Positions 28,201-36,457 of a stretch of DNA of 64,000 bases are shown one piece after another. The DNA is taken from NCBI GenBank assembly GCA_030696345.1, contig JAUYSK010000026.1, forward strand, positions 46,246 through 110,245, in the 5' to 3' direction. Each line of letters opens with the position of its first letter. Position 1 is the first letter of the stretch. The stretch comes from Azonexus sp. GTDB lineage: Bacteria; Pseudomonadota; Gammaproteobacteria; Burkholderiales; Rhodocyclaceae. The translations under genes were made by a program, and so were the position numbers. Below the pieces are notes generated by a model. That model had not been told where the DNA came from. It worked only from the letters and a program-made list of their open reading frames with translations, and ran no database searches.

Positions 28201-29065
28201 GCAACTGGCGGACGTAGCGCTCGGCAATGTCTGGACGGCCGGCGGCGCGGGCCAGGCTGACCATCAGGAGGAGGGTTTCCTGGTCGTCGTCGAACTCGCC
28301 GAGACTGCGTTCGCCGAGTTCGACAGCGGCCAGCGGCTGATTGCCGGATTGCAGGGCGCGCAGAGCTGCATGAAGGTAGCGGCGGGCCTCCGGGCGCTCG
28401 CTCGTGCTCCGGCGGGCGAACAGGTAAAGCTCGGCGCTGCCCGCGTAATCGCCGGCCCCAAGCGCCGTATTGGCGGCGTGGGCGAAAAGCGTGGCGGCTT
28501 CGTCCGGGTCGCGGATATTGGCGGCAATGCCTTGGTAGAGCCGGCGACCGAGTGCCCCCTCGCCCAATTGAAAGGCTTTGCCAGCGAGTGCCATCTGCCG
28601 TTCGAGTGGCCAGTTTTCCCGGACCAGTTCCTTGAGCAGCGCACGCATCCTGTCTTCCGCTGACTGGCGTTCGGCCGGCGAGCGGCTGGCCGCTTGCTGG
28701 GCAAGCTGTTCCTCAATGTCCCACAAGACCCAGCGGGCTTCCAGGCGCAACGCCGCGTCACTTGCATGGATCGCCGGTTGCAGGGTCTGGCGGGCCTTTT
28801 CTCCCTGGCCGAGATGGGCCTGGCGGCGGGCGAGAAGCAGGCGGAGCTGCGGATTGTTTGGGTCGCTGCGTAGCAGATTGTCGAGATAAGCTTCGGCAAG
28901 TGGCGTGTCGGGCGTCGCGGCGAGCAGGCGTTCAAGATCCTGCCGGGGATACAGCAGGATGAGCGCGATGCAGACAAACGCAGCCAGCAACGCGATCAGC
29001 CACAGGGGCGCCAGATGTGGGCGCTCAGCGGGGCGGGCAGCTAAGCCGGATCTGCGCAGCAGCAT
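25286..29065 (-). CDS. pelB: PelB, TPR-rich outer-membrane porin for Pel
   Basis: The ~1,259-aa protein, slightly longer than Pseudomonas PelB (about 1,190 aa), has one N-terminal membrane helix (LWLIALLAAFVCIALILLYP, about residues 21-40), a very long alpha-helical TPR region, and a C-terminal outer-membrane beta-barrel ending LTYRIHY. PelB connects the periplasmic modification enzyme PelA to the export pore. ATG 29065 gives the correct N-terminus and overlaps pelA by 41 bases; the longer open frame reads through pelA and is a shadow. Confidence 0.95.
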   Translation of the reverse strand: MLLRRSGLAARPAERPHLAPLWLIALLAAFVCIALILLYPRQDLERLLAATPDTPLAEAYLDNLLRSDPNNPQLRLLLARRQAHLGQGEKARQTLQPAIHASDAALRLEARWVLWDIEEQLAQQAASRSPAERQSAEDRMRALLKELVRENWPLERQMALAGKAFQLGEGALGRRLYQGIAANIRDPDEAATLFAHAANTALGAGDYAGSAELYLFARRSTSERPEARRYLHAALRALQSGNQPLAAVELGERSLGEFDDDQETLLLMVSLARAAGRPDIAERYVRQLLRLSLQRQWQALQIARAWGDGSIIGVSQKAKQSGPGIVFDDRIYTLGYDVFLEARKLEDAWQVASSAVRQAPDNLAWRERLARVAEWTGRPEIALENWLKVAQTVDKDEAWQAVLRLAPGLFDDAALIPALRRELADKPGDLRLARELVAAYERHGEPLPAIALLERQNRPALLELLAELAERAGRTDTAIAAWERLFANPAQLTSGRALRLASLLLQQGRGEEGLKWLERASANAALSSDADVDYWRLTGQLAEIQEQDELAIDAFRRLAASSHANVGDHDGLIRLLAGNRPLEAAQVAAQAWQRFEQPRHLIQALTLYAGRNRWPEMGALLRQFAADPAAPRHALQADPAFLRLLGTWQQNTGQLVAARRSFETGLRLAPDSAEMQQALLWLLIDGNDAVALRKLLASHEMAWRRNAGLHDTLASAYQALSLPQVALQRYLTPRIANHRDDFLWLMNYADALDQNQQSDRAWRLRRHLLSTEWQATRGQTSRLEARRRWLTEEGLDQTRRLARTRLLLTQRPGDVGRDALRELLRLDRDARGNYSNAAAETAIGWLQDSGEYTAERGFLWQQYARTRSSKANRPLWAEITAALAEDDKAATGQLLSEFDERLPRYDRVNAARAVHDLRLAQTAAFEAQSDQTDDDPTHLQLTETLLAFSDSAGIALARRELVSIDELLGGASYHLAIEPRLSLDIDAGRIDRQVRDENVIRNVPSEALFNARLNWQHGDGETRITLGQRESFARYTPLQVEREQRIDNRLSFGFTAGTQLPTSDTLALRVAGMKDRVALSLRYRPTRLDQILFEHWHERYQLQTGGELGSGMHTALTYSHTYRQEARDLEFSAFWSNHQYDRKDDLSHFNRQDTVVSRLYPLGFTPGPGYFLPEDFSFYGLRVSSDVRHEKEYTRATRPFGSLAGTWHSSLGAGYNLRLGIAGSVFGADHIALTLGIAKSGIQLGGQVRDLQLTYRIHY

Positions 29066-31805
29066 GGTCGAGTCGGAATGTCTGGCTGATGGTGCCGGCG
29101 GTGTTTTCGCTACGGGCAGCGACGGCCGGTCGGCCGTCGATCCGCGTCTGACAGCGCGCTGCATTGGCGAGCGTGAATTCGAGCGGGGCGTGGCCTTGCA
29201 GGCGGAAGGACAGGTCTCGCCCATTTTCCTGCCAGTCGACAAGGCGGGCGTTGGCGTCGCGCAGCCAGGGCCGGTCGCCCGCAACCGATGGTCCGGTGCG
29301 GAACCAGGCCGCCGCGTTGCCGAGATGCAGATAGTTGCCCTCGCTGCCCAGGCTGAAGCCGGCGATGCCGCGTGCATCGTTGAGCTGCGCCGTGCCCAGC
29401 GCCGCGGGCAGGCGCAGGGTGCGCAGGTTGCCGTTGCCGCGCACCCGCCAGCCGCCGCTGTCACGAGCCAGTGCGATGTCCTGGAAGTCGCCCACCTTCA
29501 TGATGAATTCGGAGGCGAATACCGGGTGCAGCGGTTGCGTCCGGGCCCAATCGTGGGCCTTCTGCAGGGCCTTGAGACCAGCTCGCTTACTGGTCGAGTA
29601 GGTGTGGTAGTAGATGTCGACCGGCTTCAGGCGGCGCGGGCGCTCGGTCATCTCGAAGGATTCGATGACGCGCTCGTAGCCGTAGAACGGACCCTTCCAC
29701 AGGTTGGTGTAAATGTTTTCGTTGGTGATCGGCGCATGCACCTGCAGATAGCCGCCCTTGGCGATGCCGAGGGCCCCGACCGCGGTGAGGGACGGATTGC
29801 TGCGGGTGATCGAGGTGTCGCCACCATTCATGTTGAGCAGGCCGGCCTTTTCGGTGATCTCCAGGGCTTCGGCGCTGGGTGCCGTATCACCCGACCAGAG
29901 CAGGATGCGCACCGGCTTGCCGGGCGGAGCCAGGCGCTGGCGAATATAGTCGGAGGAGCCGACGATTTCCCGCGTCAGGTCGAACTTGTAGCCGGGAATG
30001 TCGAGGCTGTAGGCGGCTTCGCCCCCTTCCGAGAAAATACCGTGACGAACGCTGCGGTCCCAGAGGAAGGGGTGCGACCAAGTGTGGCTGGCGATCTCGA
30101 CATGTGGCAGGCGGAACATGCGGCGGGCGATCTCCTCCATCTCGGCACTCTGCTTTGGATAAAGCCCGTGCGGCGCGACTTCGGACTCGATCACCGACAT
30201 CGTCGTCGGAATGCGATACTTCTCCAGCACCTCCTTGAGTAGCACCTCGGCGGCAAGCGGGCTGCCGGGGAATTCGGCGCGCGAGGCGAAGCCGTCGCCG
30301 TCGATGTGCGAGAAAAAAAGGCGACGGCCGTTTTCCGTCGTGGTGTCGGGAACCGGCAGGGATGGCAGGCGCAGCGCGGCTTGCAGGAAGGCGAAGGGAT
30401 CGACCACCCAGCGAGCCTGTTCGCTGCCCGGTATCTCGTTCAGGACGTAGGGGTCGAGCAGGTAGGCGCCCCAGGGCATCAAGGCGCCGGCGACGTAGCG
30501 CATGCCGCGCTGGTCTTCGAGTTCGATCAGGGCCCTGCCTGCACTATCCGCCAGTTGCAACGTTGTCAGTTCGTTGCGGCCAGGTTGGGGGCGAGTCTCG
30601 AAACCGAGCATGGGGTGCTGCCCGGCGACGCGCAACTGCTTGATGTTGTCGGTCGATGTGTTCTTCAGCCCGAGCCGGCCGAGTGTCGTGCTGTCGGGTA
30701 CAAAGCCGAAGTCGCCGAGGATGGCGAGCGGCATGCCTTCCTGTTGGCGTGCCAGTAACCAGCGCAGGACGGTGCTGCCATTGGCGGCGGGCAACTGCCC
30801 GGTAAACCAAGTGACGATGCCGGCATAGCGGTCGCGGTAGACGTCTTTCGGCAGTGCCTGGCGCGCATCGATAAAATCAACCACGTAGCCGAGGTGGTTT
30901 AACGGCATGTGCAGGAAACGATGGGCGTTCGAGTAGTTCAGGGAGGGTGATTCGGCGCCGTTGTAAAGAACAAGAACCCGCCGCGGTACGGCTTCTATGC
31001 TGCCGACTCCGATGCTGTCGAGGGCGCTGTCGGTTACCCAGGGAATGAAGCCGAGGGAGCGGATCTTCTCCGCCGTCTCGCGGGCGAGTTTGCGATCTTG
31101 TGGGGCGATATAGTCGATGGCCAGGATGTCGATGCCATAACGCTGGCGGATGCTCTGCAACTGCCCGAGCAGCCAATCGCGGTCGCTGGCCTTGACCGGC
31201 TCGTAGCGCCGGGCGCTGGCATTCCAGCCCTGGTAAAGCGATTCGGCAGCGACCATGCGAACCTTGTCGCGAACCCGTGGGACGATCTCGAAACCACGAT
31301 TGAGGATGAGCTGGATGCCGGGGAAGCGCTGGTGCAGTGTTTCGATGACACGGACCAGACCATCCTGTTGCGCTGCTTCGTCAAACTTTTTGGCCAGGCG
31401 GTAGGAATCAAGCGTGTCGAGGAAAAAGCCGCGATAGCCTTTGGCCCAGAGTGGCCCCACCACCTTGTCGGCAAAGAAGGCCGGCCAGTCGGCAGGTGTT
31501 TGATCAATGACCTCGGCGTCCCAGTCGTTATTGCGAGCCAACTTCCAGGTGGCCGGAATTCCTTTGTAATAGGGCCGGCTGACCTGTACTTCGGCGACCG
31601 AGACATAAGCGTACAACTCACCGTCGCCAGCCTGGCGGCGGCGCGGGTCGTGCCCGTGGTCGGGTTCTACGACAACTATATCGAAAGCACGAAATTCGCT
31701 AACCGCTATGTTCTTGCCGTAATAGAGCGCAACGGCCGGTGCGCTGGCGGCCGTAACGGGCTCGCAGAAAGCGAAAAGCAGAATCAGGAGTCGCAGGAAG
31801 TGCAC
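29025..31805 (-). CDS. pelA: PelA, periplasmic Pel deacetylase/glycoside hydrolase
   Basis: The 926-aa protein begins with a short signal peptide (LLILLFAFCEPVTAAS). An N-terminal TIM-barrel hydrolase domain contains GYRGFFLDTLDSYRL and a probable catalytic glutamate in VAAESLY. A reductase-like linker follows. A polysaccharide deacetylase domain has HIDGDGF (residues ~500-506) and SHTWSHPF, with metal-ligand histidines near 574 and 578. PelA deacetylates Pel and trims it in the periplasm. The GTG start has no clear Shine-Dalgarno sequence, and a CTCGGG/CCCGAG hairpin abuts it. It is first in the operon. Confidence 0.95.
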   Translation of the reverse strand: MHFLRLLILLFAFCEPVTAASAPAVALYYGKNIAVSEFRAFDIVVVEPDHGHDPRRRQAGDGELYAYVSVAEVQVSRPYYKGIPATWKLARNNDWDAEVIDQTPADWPAFFADKVVGPLWAKGYRGFFLDTLDSYRLAKKFDEAAQQDGLVRVIETLHQRFPGIQLILNRGFEIVPRVRDKVRMVAAESLYQGWNASARRYEPVKASDRDWLLGQLQSIRQRYGIDILAIDYIAPQDRKLARETAEKIRSLGFIPWVTDSALDSIGVGSIEAVPRRVLVLYNGAESPSLNYSNAHRFLHMPLNHLGYVVDFIDARQALPKDVYRDRYAGIVTWFTGQLPAANGSTVLRWLLARQQEGMPLAILGDFGFVPDSTTLGRLGLKNTSTDNIKQLRVAGQHPMLGFETRPQPGRNELTTLQLADSAGRALIELEDQRGMRYVAGALMPWGAYLLDPYVLNEIPGSEQARWVVDPFAFLQAALRLPSLPVPDTTTENGRRLFFSHIDGDGFASRAEFPGSPLAAEVLLKEVLEKYRIPTTMSVIESEVAPHGLYPKQSAEMEEIARRMFRLPHVEIASHTWSHPFLWDRSVRHGIFSEGGEAAYSLDIPGYKFDLTREIVGSSDYIRQRLAPPGKPVRILLWSGDTAPSAEALEITEKAGLLNMNGGDTSITRSNPSLTAVGALGIAKGGYLQVHAPITNENIYTNLWKGPFYGYERVIESFEMTERPRRLKPVDIYYHTYSTSKRAGLKALQKAHDWARTQPLHPVFASEFIMKVGDFQDIALARDSGGWRVRGNGNLRTLRLPAALGTAQLNDARGIAGFSLGSEGNYLHLGNAAAWFRTGPSVAGDRPWLRDANARLVDWQENGRDLSFRLQGHAPLEFTLANAARCQTRIDGRPAVAARSENTAGTISQTFRLDHAAAQIRLSCPPR

Positions 31806-31879
31806 TCGGGAATTTCGTTGGGTGAAAACCCGAGATTAAAGCGTAGCTACCCTTGTTTCCAAAGGGTTATGCGGCATTG

Positions 31880-31899
31880 TCCGTGAGATGTCTCACGGA
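31880..31899. promoter_or_regulatory. perfect palindrome in the nadA-pelA gap
   Basis: TCCGTGAGA-TG-TCTCACGGA is a perfect 9-bp dyad 75 bp upstream of pelA and 28 bp after the nadA stop. It lacks a T-run, so it looks more like an operator than a terminator. A second, weaker inverted repeat (ACCCTT/AAGGGT, 31849-31867) lies between it and pelA. The gap is the only place for a pel promoter separate from nadA. Confidence 0.5.
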
Positions 31900-31926
31900 G
31901 GCGTCCATTCAGTCGGGAGAAGCGTC

Positions 31927-33024
31927 TCAGGAAATCGCCAGCATGCGGTCGAGCGCCAGTTTGGCGAGTTTGGCTTCGTGCTCCGGTACGCTGATCTGGT
32001 TCACGACCTTGCCATCGACCAGATTTTCCAGAATCCACGCCAGATGCTGCGGGTCGATGCGCTGCATGGTCGAGCACATGCAGACCGTGGTCGCCATGAA
32101 CTGGACAATCTTGTTCTGCGGCAGAACTTCCTTGGCCAGCCGGTCGACCAGGTTCAGTTCGGTGCCGACCAGCCAGCGCGTGCCTTCCGGTGCTTCCTTG
32201 ATGATCCTGACGATGTACTCGGTCGAGCCGACGAAATCTGACGCTGCACAGACTTCGAAATTGCATTCCGGGTGGGCGATGACCTTGCCCTCCGGATACT
32301 TGGCGCGGAAGGCGTCGATGTGCGATTTCTGGAACATCTGGTGTACGGAGCAGTGGCCCTTCCAGAGCAGGATTTTGGCCTTCTTGATCTGGGCCGGCGT
32401 CAGGCCGCCAAGTTCGAGGTCAGGATCCCAGACGACCATTTCATCCATCGGAATCCCCATGTTGTGCCCGGTCCATCGGCCGAGATGCTGGTCGGGGAAG
32501 AACAGCACTTTGGGGCGACGCTCAAAGGCCCATTTGGCGATGATGCCGGCGTTCGACGAGGTGCACACGATGCCGCCATGGTCGCCGCAGAAGGCTTTGA
32601 GATCAGCTGCCGAGTTGATGTAGGTGACCGGCGTGACTTCCTCTTCGGCATTCAGCACCGTGTTCAGTTCGCGCCAGCAGCGCTCGACCTTGGCCAGGTT
32701 GGCCATGTCGGCCATCGAGCAGCCGGCGGCGAGGTCGGGCAGGATGGCTTTCTGGTGCGGCGCGGTCATGATGTCGGCGACTTCGGCCATGAAATGCACG
32801 CCGCAAAAAATGACGAATTCGGAATCGGTCTGTGAGGCGAGGCGCGACAGCTTGAGCGAATCGCCGGTCAGGTCAGCGTGCTGGTAGATGTCGGCACGCT
32901 GATAATGGTGGCAGAGGATGACGGCCTTCTTGCCGAGCTTGGCGCGGGCAACGCGAATGCGTTCCTGGCAGGCTTCATCGGAAAGCTTGTTGAAGGGGTC
33001 GAAAGAGATGGTGGCTGTCTGCAT
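31927..33024 (-). CDS. nadA: quinolinate synthase
   Basis: The 365-aa protein is a NadA [4Fe-4S] enzyme that condenses iminoaspartate with dihydroxyacetone phosphate for NAD synthesis. Visible blocks are VILCHHYQRADIYQHAD at residues ~35-50, IFCGVHFMAEVADIM with the first cluster cysteine, CTSSNAGIIAKW with the second, and a C-terminal VCMCSTMQRIDPQHLAW with the third. It lies 44 bp after the rhodanese gene on the same strand. Neither nadB nor nadC is nearby. Confidence 0.96.
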   Translation of the reverse strand: MQTATISFDPFNKLSDEACQERIRVARAKLGKKAVILCHHYQRADIYQHADLTGDSLKLSRLASQTDSEFVIFCGVHFMAEVADIMTAPHQKAILPDLAAGCSMADMANLAKVERCWRELNTVLNAEEEVTPVTYINSAADLKAFCGDHGGIVCTSSNAGIIAKWAFERRPKVLFFPDQHLGRWTGHNMGIPMDEMVVWDPDLELGGLTPAQIKKAKILLWKGHCSVHQMFQKSHIDAFRAKYPEGKVIAHPECNFEVCAASDFVGSTEYIVRIIKEAPEGTRWLVGTELNLVDRLAKEVLPQNKIVQFMATTVCMCSTMQRIDPQHLAWILENLVDGKVVNQISVPEHEAKLAKLALDRMLAIS

Positions 33025-33068
33025 GCTGTTCTCTGAAAAATGGCTCTTTTAGGCGGTCGACCGCAGCA

Positions 33069-33527
33069 TTATCCCTGATGCCAGGGCAGGCCGGCGCGGC
33101 GCCAGCCGCCGATGGTGTTGCGATGGCCGTTGGCGTCCTTGTCGCCTTCGAAACCTTCAAGGATGTTGTAGCAGCCGCCATAACCGGCTTCGGTGGCGGC
33201 GACTGCGGCAGCGATCGAGCGGACGCCACTGCGGCAGATGAACATGATGAGAACTTCCGGATCGACCTGGCGTTTTAGTTCGGCCAGGAAGTTCGGGTTA
33301 CGGACGCCGCCGGGATATTGGTTCCATTCGATTTCGACGGCGTCGGGTACGCGGCCGACCCAGTCCCATTCGGCGCGGGTCCGGACATCGACAATTTTGG
33401 CACCGGGGGCAAGGCGCAGCAGGTCGCTGGCTTCCTGCGGCGTCAGTTCTCCCTGATAGGGGCGCTCCAGAGCGCGGCCTCGCGCCTGAGCCAGGGTGAG
33501 GATTTCGTTTAACTTTCCCATAATCAT
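33069..33527 (-). CDS. rhodanese-domain protein
   Basis: The 152-aa single-domain rhodanese has KIVDVRTRAEWDWVGRVPDA (the CH2A-like block) and the active-site loop CRSGVRS around residue 98, with the sulfur-carrying cysteine present. It may move sulfane sulfur, but partner and acceptor are unknown. Placement directly upstream of nadA, an Fe-S enzyme, hints at a link with cluster supply; this is only inference. An ATG six bases downstream (MGKLNEI) is an alternative start. Confidence 0.88.
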   Translation of the reverse strand: MIMGKLNEILTLAQARGRALERPYQGELTPQEASDLLRLAPGAKIVDVRTRAEWDWVGRVPDAVEIEWNQYPGGVRNPNFLAELKRQVDPEVLIMFICRSGVRSIAAAVAATEAGYGGCYNILEGFEGDKDANGHRNTIGGWRRAGLPWHQG

Positions 33528-33568
33528 TGGCTGCTAGAATCTCGACCCGACAGTATAGGGCAGACAAT

Positions 33569-34738
33569 ATGGAACACGGACATCACCCGCAGCCGGCGTC
33601 AGCCGCCGATCGATCAAGCGAGGCGCAGCGCGCAACCTGGGTCAGTGTCGCGGTCAATCTGGTGATGACGCTGGTGCAGATCGTGATTGGCTGGCTGGCC
33701 CACTCGCAATCGCTGGTGGCGCATGGCGTGCATTCGTTTTCCGATCTGCTGTCGGATTTTCTTGTGATCTACGCCAGCCGGCAGAGCGCCCATCCAGCCG
33801 ATCAGTTGCATCCCTATGGCCATGCCCGGGTGGAAACCGCTGCGACGCTGGTGCTGGGCGCCTCGCTGACGCTGATAGGCGGCGGCATTCTGTGGCAGTC
33901 CGGTTTGCGTTTGCAGCATATCGAGGTACTCGTCCCGGTTGAGCTCTCGGCCCTCTGGGTGGCGGTGGCGACGGTGATTTCCAAGGAAGTGCTGTATCGC
34001 TATCTGATCAAGGTGGCCGAACGCCTGCGCTCCCAACTGATGATTGCCAATGCCCTGCATACCCGGGCTGATGCAGCGTCGGCACTGGTTGTCGTGGTCG
34101 GTATTGGTGGCGCCTTGCTCGGCTGGACTTTCCTCGATCTGCTGGCGGCAGCGATTATGGGCTTCATGATCCTGCGCATGGGGGCTGAACTGGCTTGGGG
34201 GGCGATCAAGGAACTGATCGACACCGGTTTGGACGAGGTGCAGGTTGAAGCGATTCGCCAGAGCCTGTTGGCGACACCCGGCGTGATCGATTTGCATGAA
34301 TTGCGGACGCGGCGTATGGCGCATCAGGCGCTGGTCGATGCCCATGTCCAGGTGAATTCATGGATCAGTGTTTCGGAAGGTCATCGCATTGCCGAGTCGG
34401 CGCGCGCCCGGGTTTTGCGCGAACACCCCGAGGTGCTTGATGTGCTGGTGCATATCGATCCGGAAGATGACCTTGATCCCGATGTGGCAGTGTTTCGCCT
34501 GCCCGGCCGGGACAAGGTGCTGATCGAATTGAAGCCGCTGCTGGCCGATCTGCCTGAACCGGAAAAGGTCGTGCTGCACTATCTCAACGGCGGTATCGAG
34601 GTGGAGGTTTTTCTCGATCACGTGTTTTTCGAGAATGGCGATGCGTTGCGTCGAGCCGAATTGATGGTGGCGGAGCGGCTGAAATCGCACCCGACCATTC
34701 GTCGAGTCTCATTGAATTGCGGATTTGCACCAAAATAG
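33569..34738 (+). CDS. cation diffusion facilitator (CDF) metal transporter
   Basis: The ~389-aa protein has six hydrophobic helices with the CDF metal-site motifs HSFSDLLSD in TM2 and HTRADAASAL in TM5, plus a C-terminal cytoplasmic domain (RTRRMAHQALVDAHVQVN, HVLVHIDPEDD-type sequence). These fit export of Zn, Fe or Mn in exchange for protons. ATG 33569 starts at MEHGHHPQP, a His-rich tail common in CDF proteins. The last ~80 residues are longer than in minimal CDFs. Its stop codon lies inside the first NtrC site of glnA. Confidence 0.9.
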   Translation: MEHGHHPQPASAADRSSEAQRATWVSVAVNLVMTLVQIVIGWLAHSQSLVAHGVHSFSDLLSDFLVIYASRQSAHPADQLHPYGHARVETAATLVLGASLTLIGGGILWQSGLRLQHIEVLVPVELSALWVAVATVISKEVLYRYLIKVAERLRSQLMIANALHTRADAASALVVVVGIGGALLGWTFLDLLAAAIMGFMILRMGAELAWGAIKELIDTGLDEVQVEAIRQSLLATPGVIDLHELRTRRMAHQALVDAHVQVNSWISVSEGHRIAESARARVLREHPEVLDVLVHIDPEDDLDPDVAVFRLPGRDKVLIELKPLLADLPEPEKVVLHYLNGGIEVEVFLDHVFFENGDALRRAELMVAERLKSHPTIRRVSLNCGFAPK

Positions 34739-34742
34739 TGCA
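34726..34742. promoter_or_regulatory. NtrC binding site 1 upstream of glnA
   Basis: TGCACC-AAAAT-AGTGCA matches the NtrC dyad GCAC-N7-GTGC. It overlaps the stop of the upstream CDF gene. The centre is about 129 bp before the predicted start of transcription. Confidence 0.82.
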
Positions 34743-34756
34743 AACATCCTGTGTTT

Positions 34757-34772
34757 TGCACGTTAGTGGTGC
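34757..34772. promoter_or_regulatory. NtrC binding site 2 upstream of glnA
   Basis: TGCAC-GTTAGT-GGTGC is a second GCAC-N7-GTGC site, centred about 31 bp (three helical turns) from the first. The phasing suits cooperative NtrC binding, as in the glnA enhancer of enteric bacteria. Confidence 0.82.
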
Positions 34773-34836
34773 GGGAAAATCTTGCTTAAACCCCGCATCT
34801 CCTTGTGGCAAAATACGAAATTCAGTCGCAGGCCTT

Positions 34837-34852
34837 TGGCACGCTTTCTGCT
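34837..34852 (+). promoter_or_regulatory. sigma-54 promoter of glnA
   Basis: TGGCAC-GCTTT-CTGCT matches the -24/-12 consensus TGGCAC-N5-TTGCW with one mismatch and exact spacing. It lies ~75 bp upstream of the glnA ATG and about 80 bp downstream of the second NtrC site. Confidence 0.88.
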
Positions 34853-34926
34853 AAAACTGCCGCGGTACGAAATTTTTATTGTCGCCGGATTAGCCGGCAA
34901 CCTGTTTTCTTAGGAGACTTTCGCTC

Positions 34927-36345
34927 ATGGCAACCCCGCAAGACGTACTCAACATGATCAAGGAAAACGACGCCAAGTTCGTCGATTTCCGTTTCACCGA
35001 TACCCGTGGCAAGGAACAGCACGTCACCGTGCCGGTTTCCGCCTTCAGCGAAGACAAGTTCGAAAACGGCCACGCTTTCGATGGTTCTTCCATCGCTGGC
35101 TGGAAGGGCATTCAGGCTTCCGACATGCAGCTGAACCCGGATCCGGCAACTGCCTACATCGACCCGTTCTTTGACGAAACCACCGTCGTTCTGACCTGCG
35201 ACGTCGTTGATCCGGCCGATGGCCGTGGCTACGACCGTGACCCGCGCTCCATCGCCAAGCGCGCTGAAGCCTATCTGAAGTCCTCCGGCATTGGCGATAC
35301 CGCCTACTTCGGTCCGGAACCGGAATTCTTCATTTTTGACGGCGTCGATTGGTCTGTCGACATGTCCGGCTGCTCCCTGAAGATCCATTCCGCTGAAGCA
35401 GCTTGGGGCTCGGGCGAAAGAAATGACAGCAATGGCGGCTCCACCGGCCACCGTCCGACCGTCAAGGGCGGCTACTTCCCGGTTCCCCCGGTCGACAGCC
35501 TGCACGACATTCGTTCTGCCATGTGTCTGACCCTGGAAGCCCTCGGTTGCCCGGTTGAAGTTCACCACCACGAAGTCGCCACTGCCGGTCAGTGCGAAAT
35601 CGGTACCGTGTTCAACACCCTGGTCAAGCGTGCCGACCAGACCCAGATCCTGAAGTACGTGGTGCACAACGTTGCTCACCAGTACGGCAAGACCGCCACT
35701 TTCATGCCGAAGCCCATCGTTGGCGACAACGGTTCTGGCATGCACGTTCACCAGTCGATCTGGAAAGACGGCAAGAACCTGTTTGCCGGTGACGGCTATG
35801 CCGGTCTGTCCGAACTGGCCCTGTTCTACATTGGCGGCATCATCAAGCACGCCAAGGCCCTGAACGCCATCACCAATCCGGGTACCAACTCCTACAAGCG
35901 TCTGGTTCCTCACTACGAAGCGCCGGTCAAGCTGGCTTACTCCGCCAAGAATCGTTCGGCTTCCATCCGCATTCCGTACGTTGCCTCCACCAAGGCACGT
36001 CGTATCGAGACCCGCTTCCCGGATCCGATCGCCAACCCGTACCTGTGCTTCGCCGCGCTGCTGATGGCCGGCCTGGATGGTATCCAGAACAAGATCCACC
36101 CGGGCGATCCGGCTGACAAGAACCTGTACGATCTGCCGCCGGAAGAAGACGCGATGATCCCCACCGTTTGTGCCTCGCTTGAAGAAGCGCTGGCCAATCT
36201 GGACAAGGATCGCGAGTTCCTGACTCGCGGTGGTGTCTTCTCCAACGACTGGATCGATGCCTTCATCTCCCTGAAGATGGACGAAGTCAACAAGGTCCGC
36301 ATGACCACCCATCCGGTCGAGTTTGATCTCTACTACTCTTGCTAA
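34927..36345 (+). CDS. glnA: glutamine synthetase, type I
   Basis: The 472-aa enzyme is a full-length GSI-beta synthetase that makes glutamine from glutamate, ammonia and ATP. Markers are [14 protein letters not shown], the [10 protein letters not shown] latch, [10 protein letters not shown] and [14 protein letters not shown] for metal and glutamate binding, and [16 protein letters not shown] near residue 400 carries the tyrosine adenylylated by GlnE. AGGAGA lies before the ATG. Its promoter has two NtrC sites and a sigma-54 element, so induction under nitrogen limitation is predicted. Confidence 0.98.
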   Translation: MATPQDVLNMIKENDAKFVDFRFTDTRGKEQHVTVPVSAFSEDKFENGHAFDGSSIAGWKGIQASDMQLNPDPATAYIDPFFDETTVVLTCDVVDPADGRGYDRDPRSIAKRAEAYLKSSGIGDTAYFGPEPEFFIFDGVDWSVDMSGCSLKIHSAEAAWGSGERNDSNGGSTGHRPTVKGGYFPVPPVDSLHDIRSAMCLTLEALGCPVEVHHHEVATAGQCEIGTVFNTLVKRADQTQILKYVVHNVAHQYGKTATFMPKPIVGDNGSGMHVHQSIWKDGKNLFAGDGYAGLSELALFYIGGIIKHAKALNAITNPGTNSYKRLVPHYEAPVKLAYSAKNRSASIRIPYVASTKARRIETRFPDPIANPYLCFAALLMAGLDGIQNKIHPGDPADKNLYDLPPEEDAMIPTVCASLEEALANLDKDREFLTRGGVFSNDWIDAFISLKMDEVNKVRMTTHPVEFDLYYSC

Positions 36346-36363
36346 ACAGCGGGTTTGTGGGTG

Positions 36364-36393
36364 AAAGGGCGGGTTACATCCCGCCCTTTTTTT
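36364..36393 (+). terminator. glnA terminator
   Basis: AAAGGGCGGG and its complement CCCGCCCTTT form a 10-bp stem around TTACAT and run into a string of T residues, 18 bp after the glnA stop. Confidence 0.93.
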
Positions 36394-36457
36394 GTCCACT
36401 TTTTGTCGTGATGACCGTTAACCCGGTACACTGAAACGGTTACAAGGATTGATGACA

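Noticed and set aside
29066..29464. N-terminal extension of pelB upstream of ATG 29065
   Set aside because: This stretch encodes PelA in another frame, and the extension is Cys/Ala-rich and unlike PelB; ATG 29065 gives the membrane anchor at the expected place.
34876..36399. A 507-codon open frame antisense to glnA
   Set aside because: It is a mirror of glnA codon bias and contradicts the well-supported glnA promoter and terminator on the plus strand.
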